NCBI GenBank assembly: GCA_004194705.1
Contig: SADC01001377.1
Location: forward strand, 124,001-188,000
Length of the DNA stretch: 64,000 bases
From: Ditylenchus dipsaci
Taxonomy: Eukaryota; Nematoda; Chromadorea; Rhabditida; Anguinidae
Direction: 5' to 3'
Below, piece after piece: positions 23,873 through 36,192 of the stretch. Both the position numbers and the translations under genes were made by a program. Within the stretch, counting starts at the first letter, position 1, and every line of letters starts with the position of its first letter. A model generated the notes under the pieces. That model was not told the origin of the DNA and searched no databases. It worked only from the letters and a program-made list of their open reading frames with translations.

Positions 23873-24280
23873 TCTCGTTAACAAACCCGAAGGGACCGGA
23901 CGTATTACTTCGTTGACGAGAGAGTTCGTTAAAGGGCCTGGCCTCTTCCTACTCGGTGGTCCCCCGCCAATTCAAAAATTTTCCCTTGATCATTGGACTT
24001 CTGTACGATTTTTCCGCTAGATTTCTAACAAAACTAAGCCTAAAATTTGATTTCAGGCCTAGTTTTGTTAGAAACGTGGCGGAAAAATCCGTACAGAAGT
24101 CCAATGATCGAGAGAAAATTTTTGAATTGGCGGGGACCACCGAGTAGGAAGAGGTCAGGCCCTTTAACAAAGAGTTCGTTAACGACCAAACCAACCAAGC
24201 TAAACCAAAAAGTCTTGACCGAAAGTTCGTTAACGAGAGTAATTTGCTAACGAGAGATTCGTTAACGAGAGAGTCAACTG
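23873..24280. mobile_element. pogo-type MITE with CGTTAACGAGAGA array and nested TTAA MITE
   Basis: CAGTCGACTCTCTCGTTAAC and its inverted copy, flanked by TA (23871-23872, 24281-24282). The right arm repeats TTCGTTAACGAGAGA. The palindrome TTAAAGGGCCTGG...CAGGCCCTTTAA (23933-24174) is nested inside. Confidence 0.85.
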
Positions 24281-24399
24281 TAATCGCTGTATCCGATCGT
24301 TGTTCCGATCGCAGTTGTATCTAATCGCTGTATCCGATCGCAATTGTATCCGATCGCTGTATCCGATCACAATTTGTATCCGATCGCTGTTATACCCTA

Positions 24400-25855
24400 A
24401 AAATATCTCAAAAAAATATGTCTGTTTTTTTTGACTCTTGGCTCCTAGAATTTTTTCTCTCAAAAAGCTTTCTTATCTTGGCTCCACATTCACAAAAAAA
24501 CATTTGGACATTTTCAACTTGTAAAAAATTTCTCTGCTACAACCCTGCCCAATAGAATAAAGAAATGTCTGCAAAAGAGTTACAAAAAGGCGTTCGAATT
24601 CAGTAAAAAGACGAAAATGGAGTGCCCACCACTGAGGGGACCAAGCCACTTTTTAAGAAATAATGGAGGGCGACAAAGGCATATTTTGACACCACATAGT
24701 AAGATAGGATCATTTGAAATTTTCAAACAAATTTGAAAATTTGACAGCAAATTTTCATGTTTAAGGGCAGATTTCTAAGCAAATCGACCATGCTGAACTC
24801 GAATCCGGTGTTGGAAAATATGGTAAAATATGAGTTTTATGTCAAAATTCATTTTGAAATCTTTTTTAAGAGTCTTACTCTAGCTCACAGCTTTTTCTGG
24901 TGCAATTTTTCTTGCTCTGTCGAATTATATACACTGACAACTAAAAAATGACGTTATCTCACTTTTTGTTCGGTTCGTAATTATCAACACCGCTTTTGAA
25001 AAAGGATATAATTTTTTCTTTGAACTAAAATTTTTACACTGAATTGTCATAAATACTTCGATGATACCTTATTTTAAAACCCATGATCTACGCTTTCGTT
25101 TGAGTTATAAATCAGTAATGTTAATAACTAAATTTGACGAAATCTGCCCTATTGCAGTTACATACGCAAAAATGCTGACTTGGTTGGTTCGCAGGGGCAG
25201 CTGACCCGCAATAGTGATTTTTTAAAAAATTTTCTCACTATCGTGTTCAGCGTGAAATTCTGCACCAGGATGTACTCTAGTACAATCAGGCGTTCCAGTG
25301 TTAATATCTACACACCCTAAATACACATTGTAATATAACCACACATGTGGAGCTACCAAAGAGGATACGAAAAGTCGAAAATTGGGTATTGCATTCACAA
25401 TCTATTCGACTTACCCACTTTGTTTTGTATTCTGACTATTTATCTACCGTATTTCTTCTAATATACCGACATGTCGGTTATTTTTCGCGCGTCAAGATCC
25501 AGGTATACCTGTAGCGATCGGGCTTTGGAGTGTTAACCGCACTTTAATTTCCAGAATAATCGCAACCGCATTTGATTTCCCCAAAAAGTCGCAAACGCAC
25601 AACCGCATTTTGGCAAATCATCAGCCCTATTAAAAATACCAGTCAGCTTACAAGAAAGTCTCCAAAATACAAACGTAATATTTACAACTCTTCAGAAAAC
25701 TGAACTCACCCTGTATTGAACATGACTGTCTGATAAATGCACAGTCTGAAAAATCACAAAAATTTCAAATGGCTTCACCCATTCAAAGTATACGAAACAA
25801 CATATGCAAAATTCAAGCACCATCCCTGCCTCATTTTTATAATACAAGGCAAAAT
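24400..25855. other. No gene recognised
   Basis: One solitary CCGTATTTCTTCTAATA MITE end is at 25453. A motif TGCTGAACTCGAATCCGGTG at 24789 recurs at about 3299 and, inverted, near 38090. No ORF with recognisable features. Confidence 0.4.
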
Positions 25856-25859
25856 ACAT

Positions 25860-28536
25860 CTACACATCTTCGAATATAGGTTCTGTTTTAGACATTTTCG
25901 CAGTTGCACTCCGAATCAGATCTTCAGACTGAAGCTGAGACTGATTCCACGTCAAGATCCATTCCACTGAGGAGTCAACTCCGTGATTCCGAGCGTAATT
26001 CATAGCCAGTTTAGAGCCTTGCACAGCAATCGGCGACTTCTTCGCAATCTGTTCAGCTAAAAATTGATCAATAAAAGGTTTAACTATGTGTTTGGTGGTC
26101 GCCGAGAAATAATGTTTGAAGTTAGTCACATACAGTCAAACCTCGATAAGCCGGCACCCCAAAAGTTCGTTCCACCCTTGGGTCCGACACTTTTTTTAAC
26201 CCAATTTTGAAAGATTTTTCCATTTCTTACGGTCTCGCTGAAAACATCGTCAGGATTCTGATTTTACCGATCGTTTTTTAAAAATCCTGCAATTTCATCA
26301 TTAAAAAAGCAAAACCTCGATAAGCCGGCACCTCTTTTCAAAAAGGGGTGCCGGCTTATCGAGGTTTTACTTTTTTAACCCAAATTTTGTTTTCTTTTCG
26401 AAAAACAATCGGCAAAACCAAAATCCTGTCGATCTTTCCGACCATACTGTAAAAACCGAACTGGAAAAAGCTTTCAAAATTGGGTTAAAAAAGTGTCGGA
26501 CCCAAGGCTGGAACGAACCTTTGGGGTGCCGGCTTTTCGACGTTTGACTTTATACAGCGTGGAGACAGAGCACCAGGGACATAGGACAGTTGGCATGGGG
26601 AACAGTTGGCATCGATGCAAACCGTCAACTTGGTTTTGTTACTATGACGATTCCTACTAAACGATAAAAATACTCATTAAAACAAGACCACGTGGACAAC
26701 GACAACCAACGGAAATGATCTTCTATTCGCACTGTCCCATATATAACACGCCTCTATTTAATTTTTTTATTTTTTTTTTCGACTCAGGATGAACACCCAT
26801 TCATCCTAAGTCAGATTTTGCCCAGACTTTTATAACTAGAATTCTCGTATAATATACGAGAAGTTCTACAGTTAACGACGGGCAAAATCTGACTCGGGAT
26901 GAGTGGGTGTTCATTCTGAGTCAGAAAAAAACCATGGAAATTTATACTAAAATTTTTTTAAAAGGGCGAAAGTCGAAAATTTAAAAAAGTTTAAATGAAG
27001 GCGTGTTATATGCTGTCGCATATATAACTCAATGGCACACTGTCCCATGTACGGAACCCAAACACTGCCCTTTCACGTCAAATTTTGGTGTTTCTGAACT
27101 TTTCGTATTTGACTTTTAATCAAATATGTAATTACTCTTTGCACAAAAAGAGCTGCATGATGTGCACATGTGTGCAAATTTAATGGGTAAATGATATACG
27201 ATATAACATACCTAGACTCAGCGCAGCATTCACGCAATCTTGGTGATCTAAGGATCAAATAATAAGAGAGGAAAAACGAAAGTAATAATAAAAATCTCAC
27301 TATCCAAAACCCTTGAAACAAACCCTGAAAAAAATAATCGAAACTGCATAGCGTCTAGAAGATCGAGCTAACAATGCTGACTGAACGTACCATTATTTAG
27401 GGCCTCCGTAGCGCTGAAATCACGAGCTGTAAAGGTCACTTCTCGAGCCCAACTAGCATTTGCGGCTATTAGTTCCATACGCTGCAAGATACCAACATCT
27501 AAATTTCAATTAACTAGTCTGTTTTCATAAAATACCAGCATTCTTCCACAAAAGTTGGAATAATATCAAAACAATAACGGAAGGAATATTACCAGCAGCG
27601 ATTCCAATGTCAACCTCCTAAAATACCATTTAATTAAATTCCATTGTCCATCTTTAATTTTTACCTTGATCGAAAAAATAGTATCGTTGGAGCCTGAACC
27701 CACGCAGAATTTAGAATGAAATTAGTGAATAGGGTCACTTACAATATCGAACATCACAGCAGGAGGCAAGACTAAAAATCGTTAGTTTTAAGTGAACCTA
27801 ATTTAATAGAGACTGAAAACCTTATTCCGGCACCATAGCAATGACTGAAAAACGTTTACACAGAGATCACGTTTAATATCAATTACCTATGAATAGCTGC
27901 AATAACTGGTTTGTTGCATTTTTCTGCTGAAGCAAAGCTGTCCTGTAAAGTTACCGAATTGCTGTAAAGTTGGTACCTAAAGACTTATTACCTGACAAAT
28001 CTTTATCATCTTTCGCATTGCCCGAGCTTTTCGCGCTGTGTCCATTTCCTCATTCTTAACGATTTCCAAGAGACCCTAAATCACAAGTTTTTGAAAATTT
28101 TGATTCGATAAGGAAATTTGGTTACCGTGAGACCATTCTTTATGTCAATACCCGTACAAAAAGATTTTCCGCTTCCGGACAGAACAATAGAACGACACTT
28201 AGAGTTTTCCGAGAGATCATCAAAGATTATCTTCAGGTCCCTATAATTTTTACAAAAAATTACTTCAGGGTCTTCCTTGAACTTTTAACGCAACATACTT
28301 CCACAAATCCAAAGTAAACGAATTGCGATGCTCAGGTCGATTCAACTGCAGATGAAAAACGCCGTTTGCTTTGTCAGTAACCTTTAATAAAAGCAATTAT
28401 TAATAGCTGCAAAACTCAGATGTGAAAGACGAAGGCAATCTACCTCGATCTCTTTCGAAGAAAAAAGACAATGTTGCAGCTGATACTTGAACGCATTTCT
28501 GGAAAGCTGTTTGAACACCGAAGAGCGCAAAACCAT
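25860..28536 (-). CDS. ECH1: ECH1: delta3,5-delta2,4-dienoyl-CoA isomerase
   Basis: Crotonase-fold enzyme that isomerises 3,5-dienoyl-CoAs in beta-oxidation of unsaturated fatty acids. Thirteen exons on minus: 28536-28444, 28381-28299, 28240-28126, 28075-27992, 27942-27887, 27844-27821, 27771-27743, 27693-27665, 27618-27593, 27498-27391, 27324-27301, 27247-27212, 26056-25860; about 300 aa. The start MVLRSSVFKQLSRNAFKYQL is Arg/hydrophobic and lacks acids, like a mitochondrial presequence. Catalytic acids are visible in CCDVRYC, KEVDIGIAAD (Glu and Asp) and the SKLAMNYARNHG / TWNQSQLQSEDL tail. The C-terminus FEDV lacks the SKL peroxisomal signal of mammals. Exon 27618-27593 has one extra C (ATCCGC), which would shift the frame; all other phases agree. 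The long last intron carries a pogo MITE and a fold-back. Confidence 0.94.
26133..26550. mobile_element. pogo-type MITE in ECH1 intron
   Basis: CAGTCAAACCTCGATAAGCC and inverted partner, flanked by TA (26131-26132, 26551-26552). Inverted inner copies of 'GGTGCCGGCTTATCGAGG' give a strong hairpin. The right tip is mutated (GACTTTA instead of GACTGTA). Confidence 0.8.
26738..27030. repeat. Fold-back repeat in ECH1 intron
   Basis: CATATATAACACGCCTCTATTT and its partner GGCGTGTTATATGCTG bracket inverted copies of 'GACTCAGGATGAACACCCA'. Palindromic, non-coding. Confidence 0.6.
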
Positions 28537-28686
28537 TATTATCTTAACTTTCTGAAAAGTGAAAAGTAGACAAATAAATAGTTTTTAAATATTTCCGATT
28601 TGCGGCGCTGGATGTAATAAATGCCAAACAAAACAGCAGGATAATCACCAAGACACAGTGTTTCCATTACAGTCAAACCTCTATAT

Positions 28687-29345
28687 GATTGGGAATATGT
28701 CAACAGAAAGGGCTGGCATTCAATTAATATGCAAGGAGTGGTTGATCACAATGGTTTCTTCCAACAAGTAACTTGTGAGTGGCCTGGCTCAACACACGAC
28801 AGTTTTGTTTTGAAGTAAAAGTTTACATACGATCTGTACTGTACAATAATTCTACAGGTCAACTCCACTGTGGCAGTTTTTCGAGTATCAAGATCGCGGC
28901 TTGTTTGCTGGCAGTTTATATTAGGTGACAGCGGATACCCATTAAGGTATGCACTAAATGTAATTCGTGTTTCGTTTCAGCAAATAATTTTTAGAGACTG
29001 GCTTATGGTTCCTTATATAAGCCCAGTTAACTTCTCACAAGAAAGGTGATATTAAAATACATATATTTTTCGTCAAACTTTTGTTTTAAGATACAAGCGA
29101 TCATTGTCCCGAGGCAGAGTGATGTTGAGCAAGCTTTTGGTCAGCTTAAACGTCGATTCTATATTAATGTATCTGGATATAGACTTGATCTTAACACTAT
29201 CCCATCTTGTATTCTTGCGTGCTACGTCTTGCACAACATTGCAAAACTTATGAAATTACCCGACATAACAGACCAGGATCTAGAAGACATTCTGCATGGG
29301 CAACCTTTTCTAGATGATCAACCAGACCCCGAGATAATCAATGAG
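28687..29345 (+). pseudogene. Harbinger/HARBI1-type DDE transposase fragment
   Basis: Segments 28687-28814, 28858-28946, 28995-29045 and 29091-29345 join with GT-AG introns and encode the C-terminal two thirds of a DDE_Tnp_4 nuclease. Landmarks are WEYVNRKGWHSINMQGVVDH (first Asp), WPGSTHDSFV, LYLGDSGYPL (second Asp), WLMVPY, and VEQAFGQLKRRF (catalytic Glu), then ACYVLHNIAKLM. The N-terminus is absent and the fragment abuts a pogo-like half-end (TACAGTCAAACCTC, 28674). One base is missing between segments 3 and 4 (after ...FSQERY). Likely a dead copy, though the DDE residues are intact. Confidence 0.85.
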
Positions 29346-29838
29346 GTAAGAATAGTGGGGTACGCAATCATCACTTGTGATAAATACTATGATTTTTTTT
29401 ATCAAATTAACCAAATTTTGGATCCTGAGTCAAAATATAAAAAATACAGTCGTAAAATAATATTGATCGATTAGAGCTCTACACTATTCGAAAAAACGTG
29501 TTTTATAGGGGTTTACGTAAGTTTACGGTTTTCTCAGCCATTAAATACACCGGAACCCTCGCTTATGCTTGTAAAATATTAGAAAATAACTTTTCAGAAG
29601 CTATTTTAGGACGAAAGCATCATCGCAAGGAACTCACACAGATCACAAATTTCAGAGAGGCAAAAAATTCAAGCTGGAAAGCAGAAAAGAGTTGAAATAA
29701 CAGAAAGCCGCTTTGCTTAGTAAATCTTTGTAGCGTTTGAAAAAGTGTGCTTGTGATGTAAATATTATTTTATAAATATTTTGTAGCAATGCTAAACTAA
29801 AATAAATCTGAAAAACTTGACATAATAAAAATAATGTA

Positions 29839-30085
29839 AATTCACGCCTGAACCCAAGTTCAGACCAGAATCGGCACGAGAATTCACACGTAAAATTTTA
29901 GATGTGAATAATGCCATGTGAATTTACATCTGAATTCACGCCTGAACCCAAGTTCAGACCAGAATTGGCACGAGAATTTACACGTAAAATTTTAGATGTG
30001 AATAATGCCATGTGAATTTACATCTGAATTCACACCTGAACCCAAGTTCAGACCAGAATTGGCGCGAGAATTCACATGCATATAT
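29839..30085. repeat. 94-bp tandem repeat, about 2.6 copies
   Basis: Copies start at 29839, 29933 and 30027, each opening AATTCACGCCTGAACCCAAG. Only a few substitutions separate them. It directly follows the Harbinger fragment. Non-coding. Confidence 0.85.
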
Positions 30086-30334
30086 ATTCAGACGTGAATT
30101 TCAGGTGCCCAGCAATGGTCCTCAGAACCATGTGAATTCACATTTGGATCAGGTCGAGGCGTAAATTGACATGCGAGCCAGATTGAAGCGTGAAATAATA
30201 AATTATGCAAAAATATGAAACCACAAAATATGCAAAAAACGTGTGTCTAATGAAAAAAATAACGTCAGAATCGTGTTAAGCGTAATAGAAATGCCTTAGT
30301 AACACATTCCAACATATAATTTATGCGTAAAAGA

Positions 30335-30570
30335 ATCGGGTAAAAAAAGTTACCCTCAAAAGCTGAGGGTCGTCATTTTACCTGGGTAACTGGTAAGGTT
30401 ACCCGTTACCCCGATCTTATGGTACGGGTAAAAAGTTACCAGTTACCCGGGTAAGTTTACCCGGTAACCTTACCCGTTACCTGCGGGTAACTCTTATGGT
30501 ACGGGTAAGTGGTAAGGTTACCCAGGTAACTGGTAAGGTTACCCTTACCCTCATCTTATGGTACGGGCCC
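30335..30570. repeat. GGTAACGGGTAAGG cluster
   Basis: Imperfect units of TTACCCGGTAACC and TCTTATGGTACGGGTA alternate in both orientations, giving many small hairpins. No ORF. Confidence 0.6.
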
Positions 30571-30579
30571 TGAGCTCTG

Positions 30580-32010
30580 CACATGTTAACAATTTTGCTA
30601 AACGAAGGAAAAGACGTGATAATGAATGGTAGTTGGATAGATAGCCCAAGGATGATTATAAATCACATTATGAAGACTGAAGAATAAATGCATGTTGGAA
30701 ACAGACGGGTTGAAGATGATTGAAGGATGTAGTGAAGTAAGACATAATGCATGAAATATGAAACATGATACTTGAGTTGAGGGTTGACACGTTTGGATGT
30801 TGGAATGGAATGACTTAAAGAAGTGAATGATTGGTGTGGGGTGAAATTGTGATCCCCTGATTAGATGTATGTTGAATCGTAACTAAGGACCCTGCATTGA
30901 GTCCGGGGAACAATTTCTTCTCTTTCTTACCCTTCCCCACACTTCTACCCTTCCCCTTCCAGCTTCTCGTATTGAAGTAGCCTGATAATTGTATGAACTT
31001 AGATGGAGAGACCAAATGATGATCGGATGTTGAAAAATGAAAAGTTGTATTGTGAGGATTCAGTATGATTGACTGTTGAACTGTAGAGGGTCGTAGGCTT
31101 TAGAATATCGCATCGATGGATTAGATGTTGGAAATTTGAAGGCAAAAATGATTCAATGGTCAATTGAACAAATGTCTGAAAGCAAGTGCATGTCAGACGG
31201 TTGAGGAATGAGAATGATTGGATAAATAAATTTAATCCAACCAGTTGAGTCGATTCAAATGAAGGCATTGATTCAATCCAGCGAGTTGAATCAATTCAAA
31301 TGAATGAATTGATCAGTCCATCAAGACAAATCGATTCAAATGGATGAAGGCAACGCGGCGCATGGACATGCTGAATCAGTATATGGATCCTACACATGAA
31401 ATACAACACACAAATCAAAAACCCTCAGGCATAAACAATGAAAAAACCACTCAGATTTTATTGACAAAAAATACATACAATGAATATTATCGAGATTTTT
31501 GAACTTCTTTCTTGAGGCATTCAGGAGGAAAGCTTGCTACCACTAGAGACCAACAGGCATACATCAGCTCGAACACCCGAATAATGAGAATAGACGACTT
31601 TTACAAAAGCACCTGCAAAGTTGTAAATTTCAGTATGACTGACAATTAAAACGTTGAGAGTGGAGAACTTTGGATGATAGCAAATTGCATCTATGCATTA
31701 AATATGAGAATATTGAAGGCAAAAAATGGTTTAATGTTTCATTGAACAGATGCCAGAAGAGAAATAAATGTCAGAGCGCGAAAAAAATTTCATCCAGCAA
31801 GTCAAATCGAGTGAAATGGCTGAATGGATCAATCCAGCCAGTTGAATCGATTCAGGTGGATGAATTGACCAATTAAATCAAAAGAGGAGGCCAATTATTT
31901 GTAGTGATTAGGCAAAAAAAAACATTGAAAAGGCCAAATTTTAAGATCTTCAATATTTTTAGGCATGCGTTATCTTGAAAATGTTTTCTAAATATGCGCC
32001 GTTTCGGTGC
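30580..32010. other. No gene recognised; simple TGAATCGATTCAAATG-rich sequence
   Basis: Repeats of GTTGAATCGATTCAAATG occur at 31243-31340 and 31800-31870. The short minus ORF at 30815-31015 is Lys/Gly-rich and does not resemble a known protein. Confidence 0.4.
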
Positions 32011-32018
32011 GCCGGTTT

Positions 32019-33131
32019 TAGAGTTGCTGAATGGATAATTATCCGGACAATTATCCGGATAATTATCGGATAATTATCCGGCTAATTATTCATAATTAGC
32101 CGACTATATAAAATATGGCTAATTATAATTCGGTTGTTCGGAATTAACTAGTTGGGGTAATATTTAAAAATTAACGCAAATATGTGAAAAATGACCGCAA
32201 ATTTCTGAAAAATGACCACGAATCTCACATTACCGCAAATTTCTAAAAATTGACCGCAAATTTCTGAAAAATGACTGCAAATTTCTGACTTGCCTTGTAG
32301 GACCAAGGCATATTTTCATGGGATCACAGGTTAAAATTTTTCTCTCAGCAAACACTTTTTTCTTGAAAAATAGCCTTGAAATGATCTTAAAGGGGTCAGT
32401 AAAACTCAGGGTGGCTATATACACCGGTATACAGACTATTCGTTACAAAAACTGATTCGTTACACCGATTCGTTACATTGACGATTCGTTACAGAAAAAA
32501 TATTTTTTGACCAAAAATCGACTTTTTGCCTTGGAGGACCAAGGTAAACCACCTTATATTATGAGCAATCAAAGGGTCAGCCCTTGGCCCGGACCATGTA
32601 CCCCCAAAGGGGCTTCCTATTGAATTAGGGTGCCTGCCGAAGGCAGGCAGGTAAAAGAATACCTTTTTAATGAATAAAAAAGGTATCCAGGTGGTTTACC
32701 TTGGTCCCCAAGTCAAAAAGTCGATTTTTGGTCAAAAAAATATTTTTTCTGTAACGAATCGGTGTAACGAATCAGTTTTTGTAACGATTCGGTTGGCAGT
32801 CATATATACCAACAGGAAGCCAATCAGAAATTCGCGGTCAATTTTTAGAAATTTGTGGTTAATTTTCAGAAATTTGCGGTCATTTTTTAGAAATTTGAAG
32901 TTAAATTTGCGATTAAATACCACCCAAATAGTTACTCAAAATGTTATTGTTCTGATATGGGAACTTCGACTCGTTGTTATGTTTTTCCAAAATCATGTAT
33001 AAATTCAAGGATTTATGCAATTTTTGATCAATTACCGATATAAAATCATAATTAACCGGTTTTGGCTAATTATGGATAATTATCCGGATAATTATCCGAT
33101 TTTTAATTACCCGGCTAATTAAGCAACTCTA
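32019..33131. mobile_element. hAT-type non-autonomous element, copy 1
   Basis: Tips TAGAGTTGCTGAATGG and inverted TAGAGTTGCTTAATTAGCC. Perfect 8-bp target duplication GCCGGTTT (32011-32018, 33132-33139). Arms carry arrays of GGATAATTATCC units. It holds a nested 9-bp-TSD element (32426-32801). The target duplication shows cut-and-paste insertion; no transposase is inside. Confidence 0.9.
32426..32801. mobile_element. Array-TIR element F12 (GATTCGTTACA), copy a
   Basis: Tip GGTATACAGACTATTCGTTA. Arrays of GATTCGTTACA at the left and TGTAACGAATC at the right. Flanks ATATACACC (32417-32425) and ATATATACC (32802-32810) agree at 8 of 9. Core includes GCCTGCCGAAGGCAGGCAGG (32631-32650). Confidence 0.82.
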
Positions 33132-33353
33132 GCCGGTTTGATCAGTCTGTCAGACAGATTCTGTCTCTGTACAGTATTTGAGCTGGTTTCCGTCCCACTT
33201 TTTAACTTCGAAAGCTCATATTTTTCGTTGTTTTGCAATATTCAGCCCAATTTTCTTTCCGCAATATGCATACGTCTCCTTTTTCGAACGAGCATAAATA
33301 TTTTATATGAATTATACCCCAGTTTCGAGATTTCGGCATTTTTAAAGATTTTG

Positions 33354-35152
33354 ATGACTATCCTTTTAGAAATGATGATTAAGTTCAAAGGAAAGAAGCT
33401 GTTGGAAAAAATCAGTGTCTGGGAGACATCCAAACTAGTTCCGGAAGACGTATCTTTTTGCTTTATTATTAGTTTTCCAAATTAATGTGAGCTAAATTTC
33501 AGATCCATAACTTCGTCAACTTGGCATCTTCTCTGTATTGCCTCCATAAATTGTCGCAAAGCAATGAACTAGAAAAACTCTCTCAGATCAGTGTTCTTCG
33601 GAATGGAACCAAGCTTTCGCTCAAGGCAGAATCACCAATTCTCAGTCCAGATCGCTCTGTCAATTATTCTACAGCCTTTGGGAAACCATCATCTTCAAGA
33701 AGACCAATGAGACTAATGACAAAATGGATATCGAATACAAACACGAAGGAAAGGTCGAAACCTGGTGCTCAACTGTCAAGCTGGAGTCAGAAAAGAAGAC
33801 AAAGCAGGACCTTGTCCGTGGCGAATTGCAAGTAAAGGCTTCTGGTAGGCTGTTAAATAAGCGGACCATCTAATCCTCATCATTAATCGATCTTAGCACC
33901 GTGGGACGTGCTAAAGTCCGTGCAAGGACGTCTAAGCTCAGCAGTGCAGCATTCAAAGACCAAGGAGAATGTGGATTCGAGGAGCGATGAAGACAAAACG
34001 ATTCATAGCGTGACAGATTCGTCCATGCTCAAGGCTTCTGTTGATCCGGGTCACACAGCAATAGTGAAATGTGAAAAGCTCTACTTCCAATGCGATCAAA
34101 CTTATGTGGCAGTTGTGGGTGTTGAAGGCAGTGTAGACGTTGACTTGGGCATTTCGAAAACGTATGTCTTTAACAATTTTTCTGCATTCTCATTTTTTCT
34201 TTCAGACCATCGGTCACTCTCCTTACTGTGAAAGATTCGATTGTGAATATCCTTAATGAGCTAGATAAGCTGGATACCATCAAAGGCTATGAAGAACAGT
34301 TAAAAGATTACAAAACTCTAAAGGCCGGAATGAATGGGCGAGTGAATGACCAAAAGTTCCTTTTCGATGACTCACGTGTCCTTCGAACAGCAGTTAGTCG
34401 TTTCCTAAACTTCTCCATTAACTTGGTTTCAATCGGTATTTTAGACATGGTGTGATGCTCTGAAATTCGAAATGGAAAAAGTGACTGCGTATTCAGAAGT
34501 AAGATTTTGCATGAAAATAGCGTTGTTGACCACAAATTTCCCAACAAATTTCTTTCATGTGATTGACCTAACCAAATGAAGGAAGATCACATCTGTCAGT
34601 CAAGCACCTGTTTGATGTGTCTTCTTTTTGTTTGACACTTAGAAGACCATTATGTTCACAGACGATTTGTTCCTGCTTGAGTGTGCACCTAATCATATTA
34701 TAGTGACTATCAATATTGTGACCCACTCGTCTTGCATGCAAAATGCCCTTCATTACCAACGTACTACTCTATGAAATTGCCCAATTCATTTCTTTTAACA
34801 AATGTCCACAACTAATGCCAACATCGAGACTATTTTACCACACCCTAAAACAAAAGAGAACTGCACAACTAGCCAAGGTTTTAGTCAATGACTGAACAGC
34901 ACAAGTTACCTAGCTGTATTCATAATTGATTTGTTTCAGCAAAAGAAGTCTATTGAGAGTTTGCGAAAGGAGCTAAAAGACCAGAAGAAGGATTTCGCCT
35001 GCAAGCATACGATCGCCAAGAATGTCGACGACATTATGGATAAGCTGGAGAATCTCGGACTGGAAAAGGACAAGGTCAAACTACGCATGTCTCTGCAACG
35101 CCTGCTGGACGAGTGCGAGCTGGAGATCCTGGATGCCGAAAAGAATGATTAA
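33354..35152 (+). CDS. Unrecognised protein with C-terminal coiled coil
   Basis: Five exons: 33354-33449, 33503-33844, 33897-34161, 34206-34392, 34940-35152. Apart from one indel in exon 2, phases join cleanly. The start is MTILLEMMIKFKGKK or the internal MMIKF. It continues KLLEKISVWETSKLVPED and SSLYCLHKLSQSNELEKLSQ, then a charged middle and a segment with CEKLYFQCDQTYVAVVGVEG. The last two exons are Lys/Glu/Leu-rich (LNELDKLDTIKGYEEQLKDY, ESLRKELKDQKKDF, DKLENLGLEKDKVKLRMSL), a probable coiled coil of about 120 residues. No signal peptide or membrane segment is seen. Exon 2 needs one extra base near 33680 (TTT/GGG run). An AATAAA at 35207 follows the stop. I know of no family to name; upstream exons are possible but separated by a hAT element. 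Confidence 0.7.
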
Positions 35153-35534
35153 ACTCTTTGTTGCTCTGCTCTTTGTTGTTAATCTGTTGCTGTGGACGCT
35201 GTGGGCAATAAATTATGGACTTGGTTTACGTGATTAGTGGTGTGTAAAGGTAAGTGTAGTAATGATGTGTATGTTGGAGATGTGTAGAGAATATTTTCTC
35301 CAAAAGGTGGCAGAAAACGTACTTTTTCGGATTCCTCCAAAAGCCTAATTTTTGTGGATTTCGGGCACCTCCAACGATTGACGTGGGATATTTTGCCTTG
35401 TTTCGCGATCAAGAAGATCATAAATGCAGTAGATGGGATTTTCGGACATTTTTGGTAGATATTTTTCGGTTAGACTGTTTGATTGATCCACGGTATGCTT
35501 CAGACCTGCTTTCAGTGCTCTGGAAGGTTATGGG

Positions 35535-35900
35535 TATACCGTAAATCTTCTAATTAAAGCCCCTGGGCTTATATTTTTCAACCCTTCCAGACACATGGGC
35601 TTATATTAGAAGGTGGGCTTTTATTAGAAGCTTGGCTTATATTTTTCAACCTTACATAAATTGTATAAACTCTTCTTATTTTTATGGGCCAAGTGCGTGA
35701 AATTTTTTAATCTCTTGTCACTTTTACAGTGATTTTCAGTGATATTCACTGTCTTATAGAATTTCCAATGTAGAATTTCTAACAGAAGTGCAATTGAGAG
35801 AGAAATTTGAAAAAGGTGTGTCCTCTATATGATATTTGGTATAGCAACAACTCGCTACAACAAATGACTCGCTACAACGACTCGCTACAGCAATTTTTTT
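35535..35900. repeat. MITE-like and CTCGCTACAA repeats
   Basis: TACCGTAAATCTTCTAATTAAAG with inverted pieces at 35610-35640 looks like a degraded CCGTATTTCC-type MITE. At 35846-35890 the unit ACTCGCTACAAC is repeated four times. No gene. Confidence 0.45.
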
Positions 35901-36192
35901 AAATGTCTTATATTTTGCCAAAACAATTTATTTTTTTTTGTGGTTTGTAACCTTTGTTATCCAGCTGGATGGCCTTAAAAATAAATCAAAAATTAAATCA
36001 AAAACAAAGCATGCTATCAAATGAAAAAAACCGTGTGGTGAATTAGGTTTAATAAGACCAAAATACCGATTTCACCTACCCGACCCCAAAATCAGGGATA
36101 GGTACCCTTAGTCCAGGTGGATATCCAATTACGGCGTTAAGCGAATTGATCGACACCGAATTGGTTCATACCGAATTGTTATATAACGAATA

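Larger units (their letters stand above)
20326..24396. mobile_element. Array-TIR element F10 (GCGATCGGATACA) enclosing an LTR retroelement
   Basis: About six units of GCGATCGGATACAATT at 20335-20432 face inverted units at 24284-24390. Flanks CTAAAAATG (20317-20325) and CTAAAAATA (24397-24405) agree at 8 of 9. Inside lie a TTAA-type MITE (20762-20999), the LTR element (21072-23683) and a pogo-type MITE (23873-24280), all later insertions. Confidence 0.75.
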
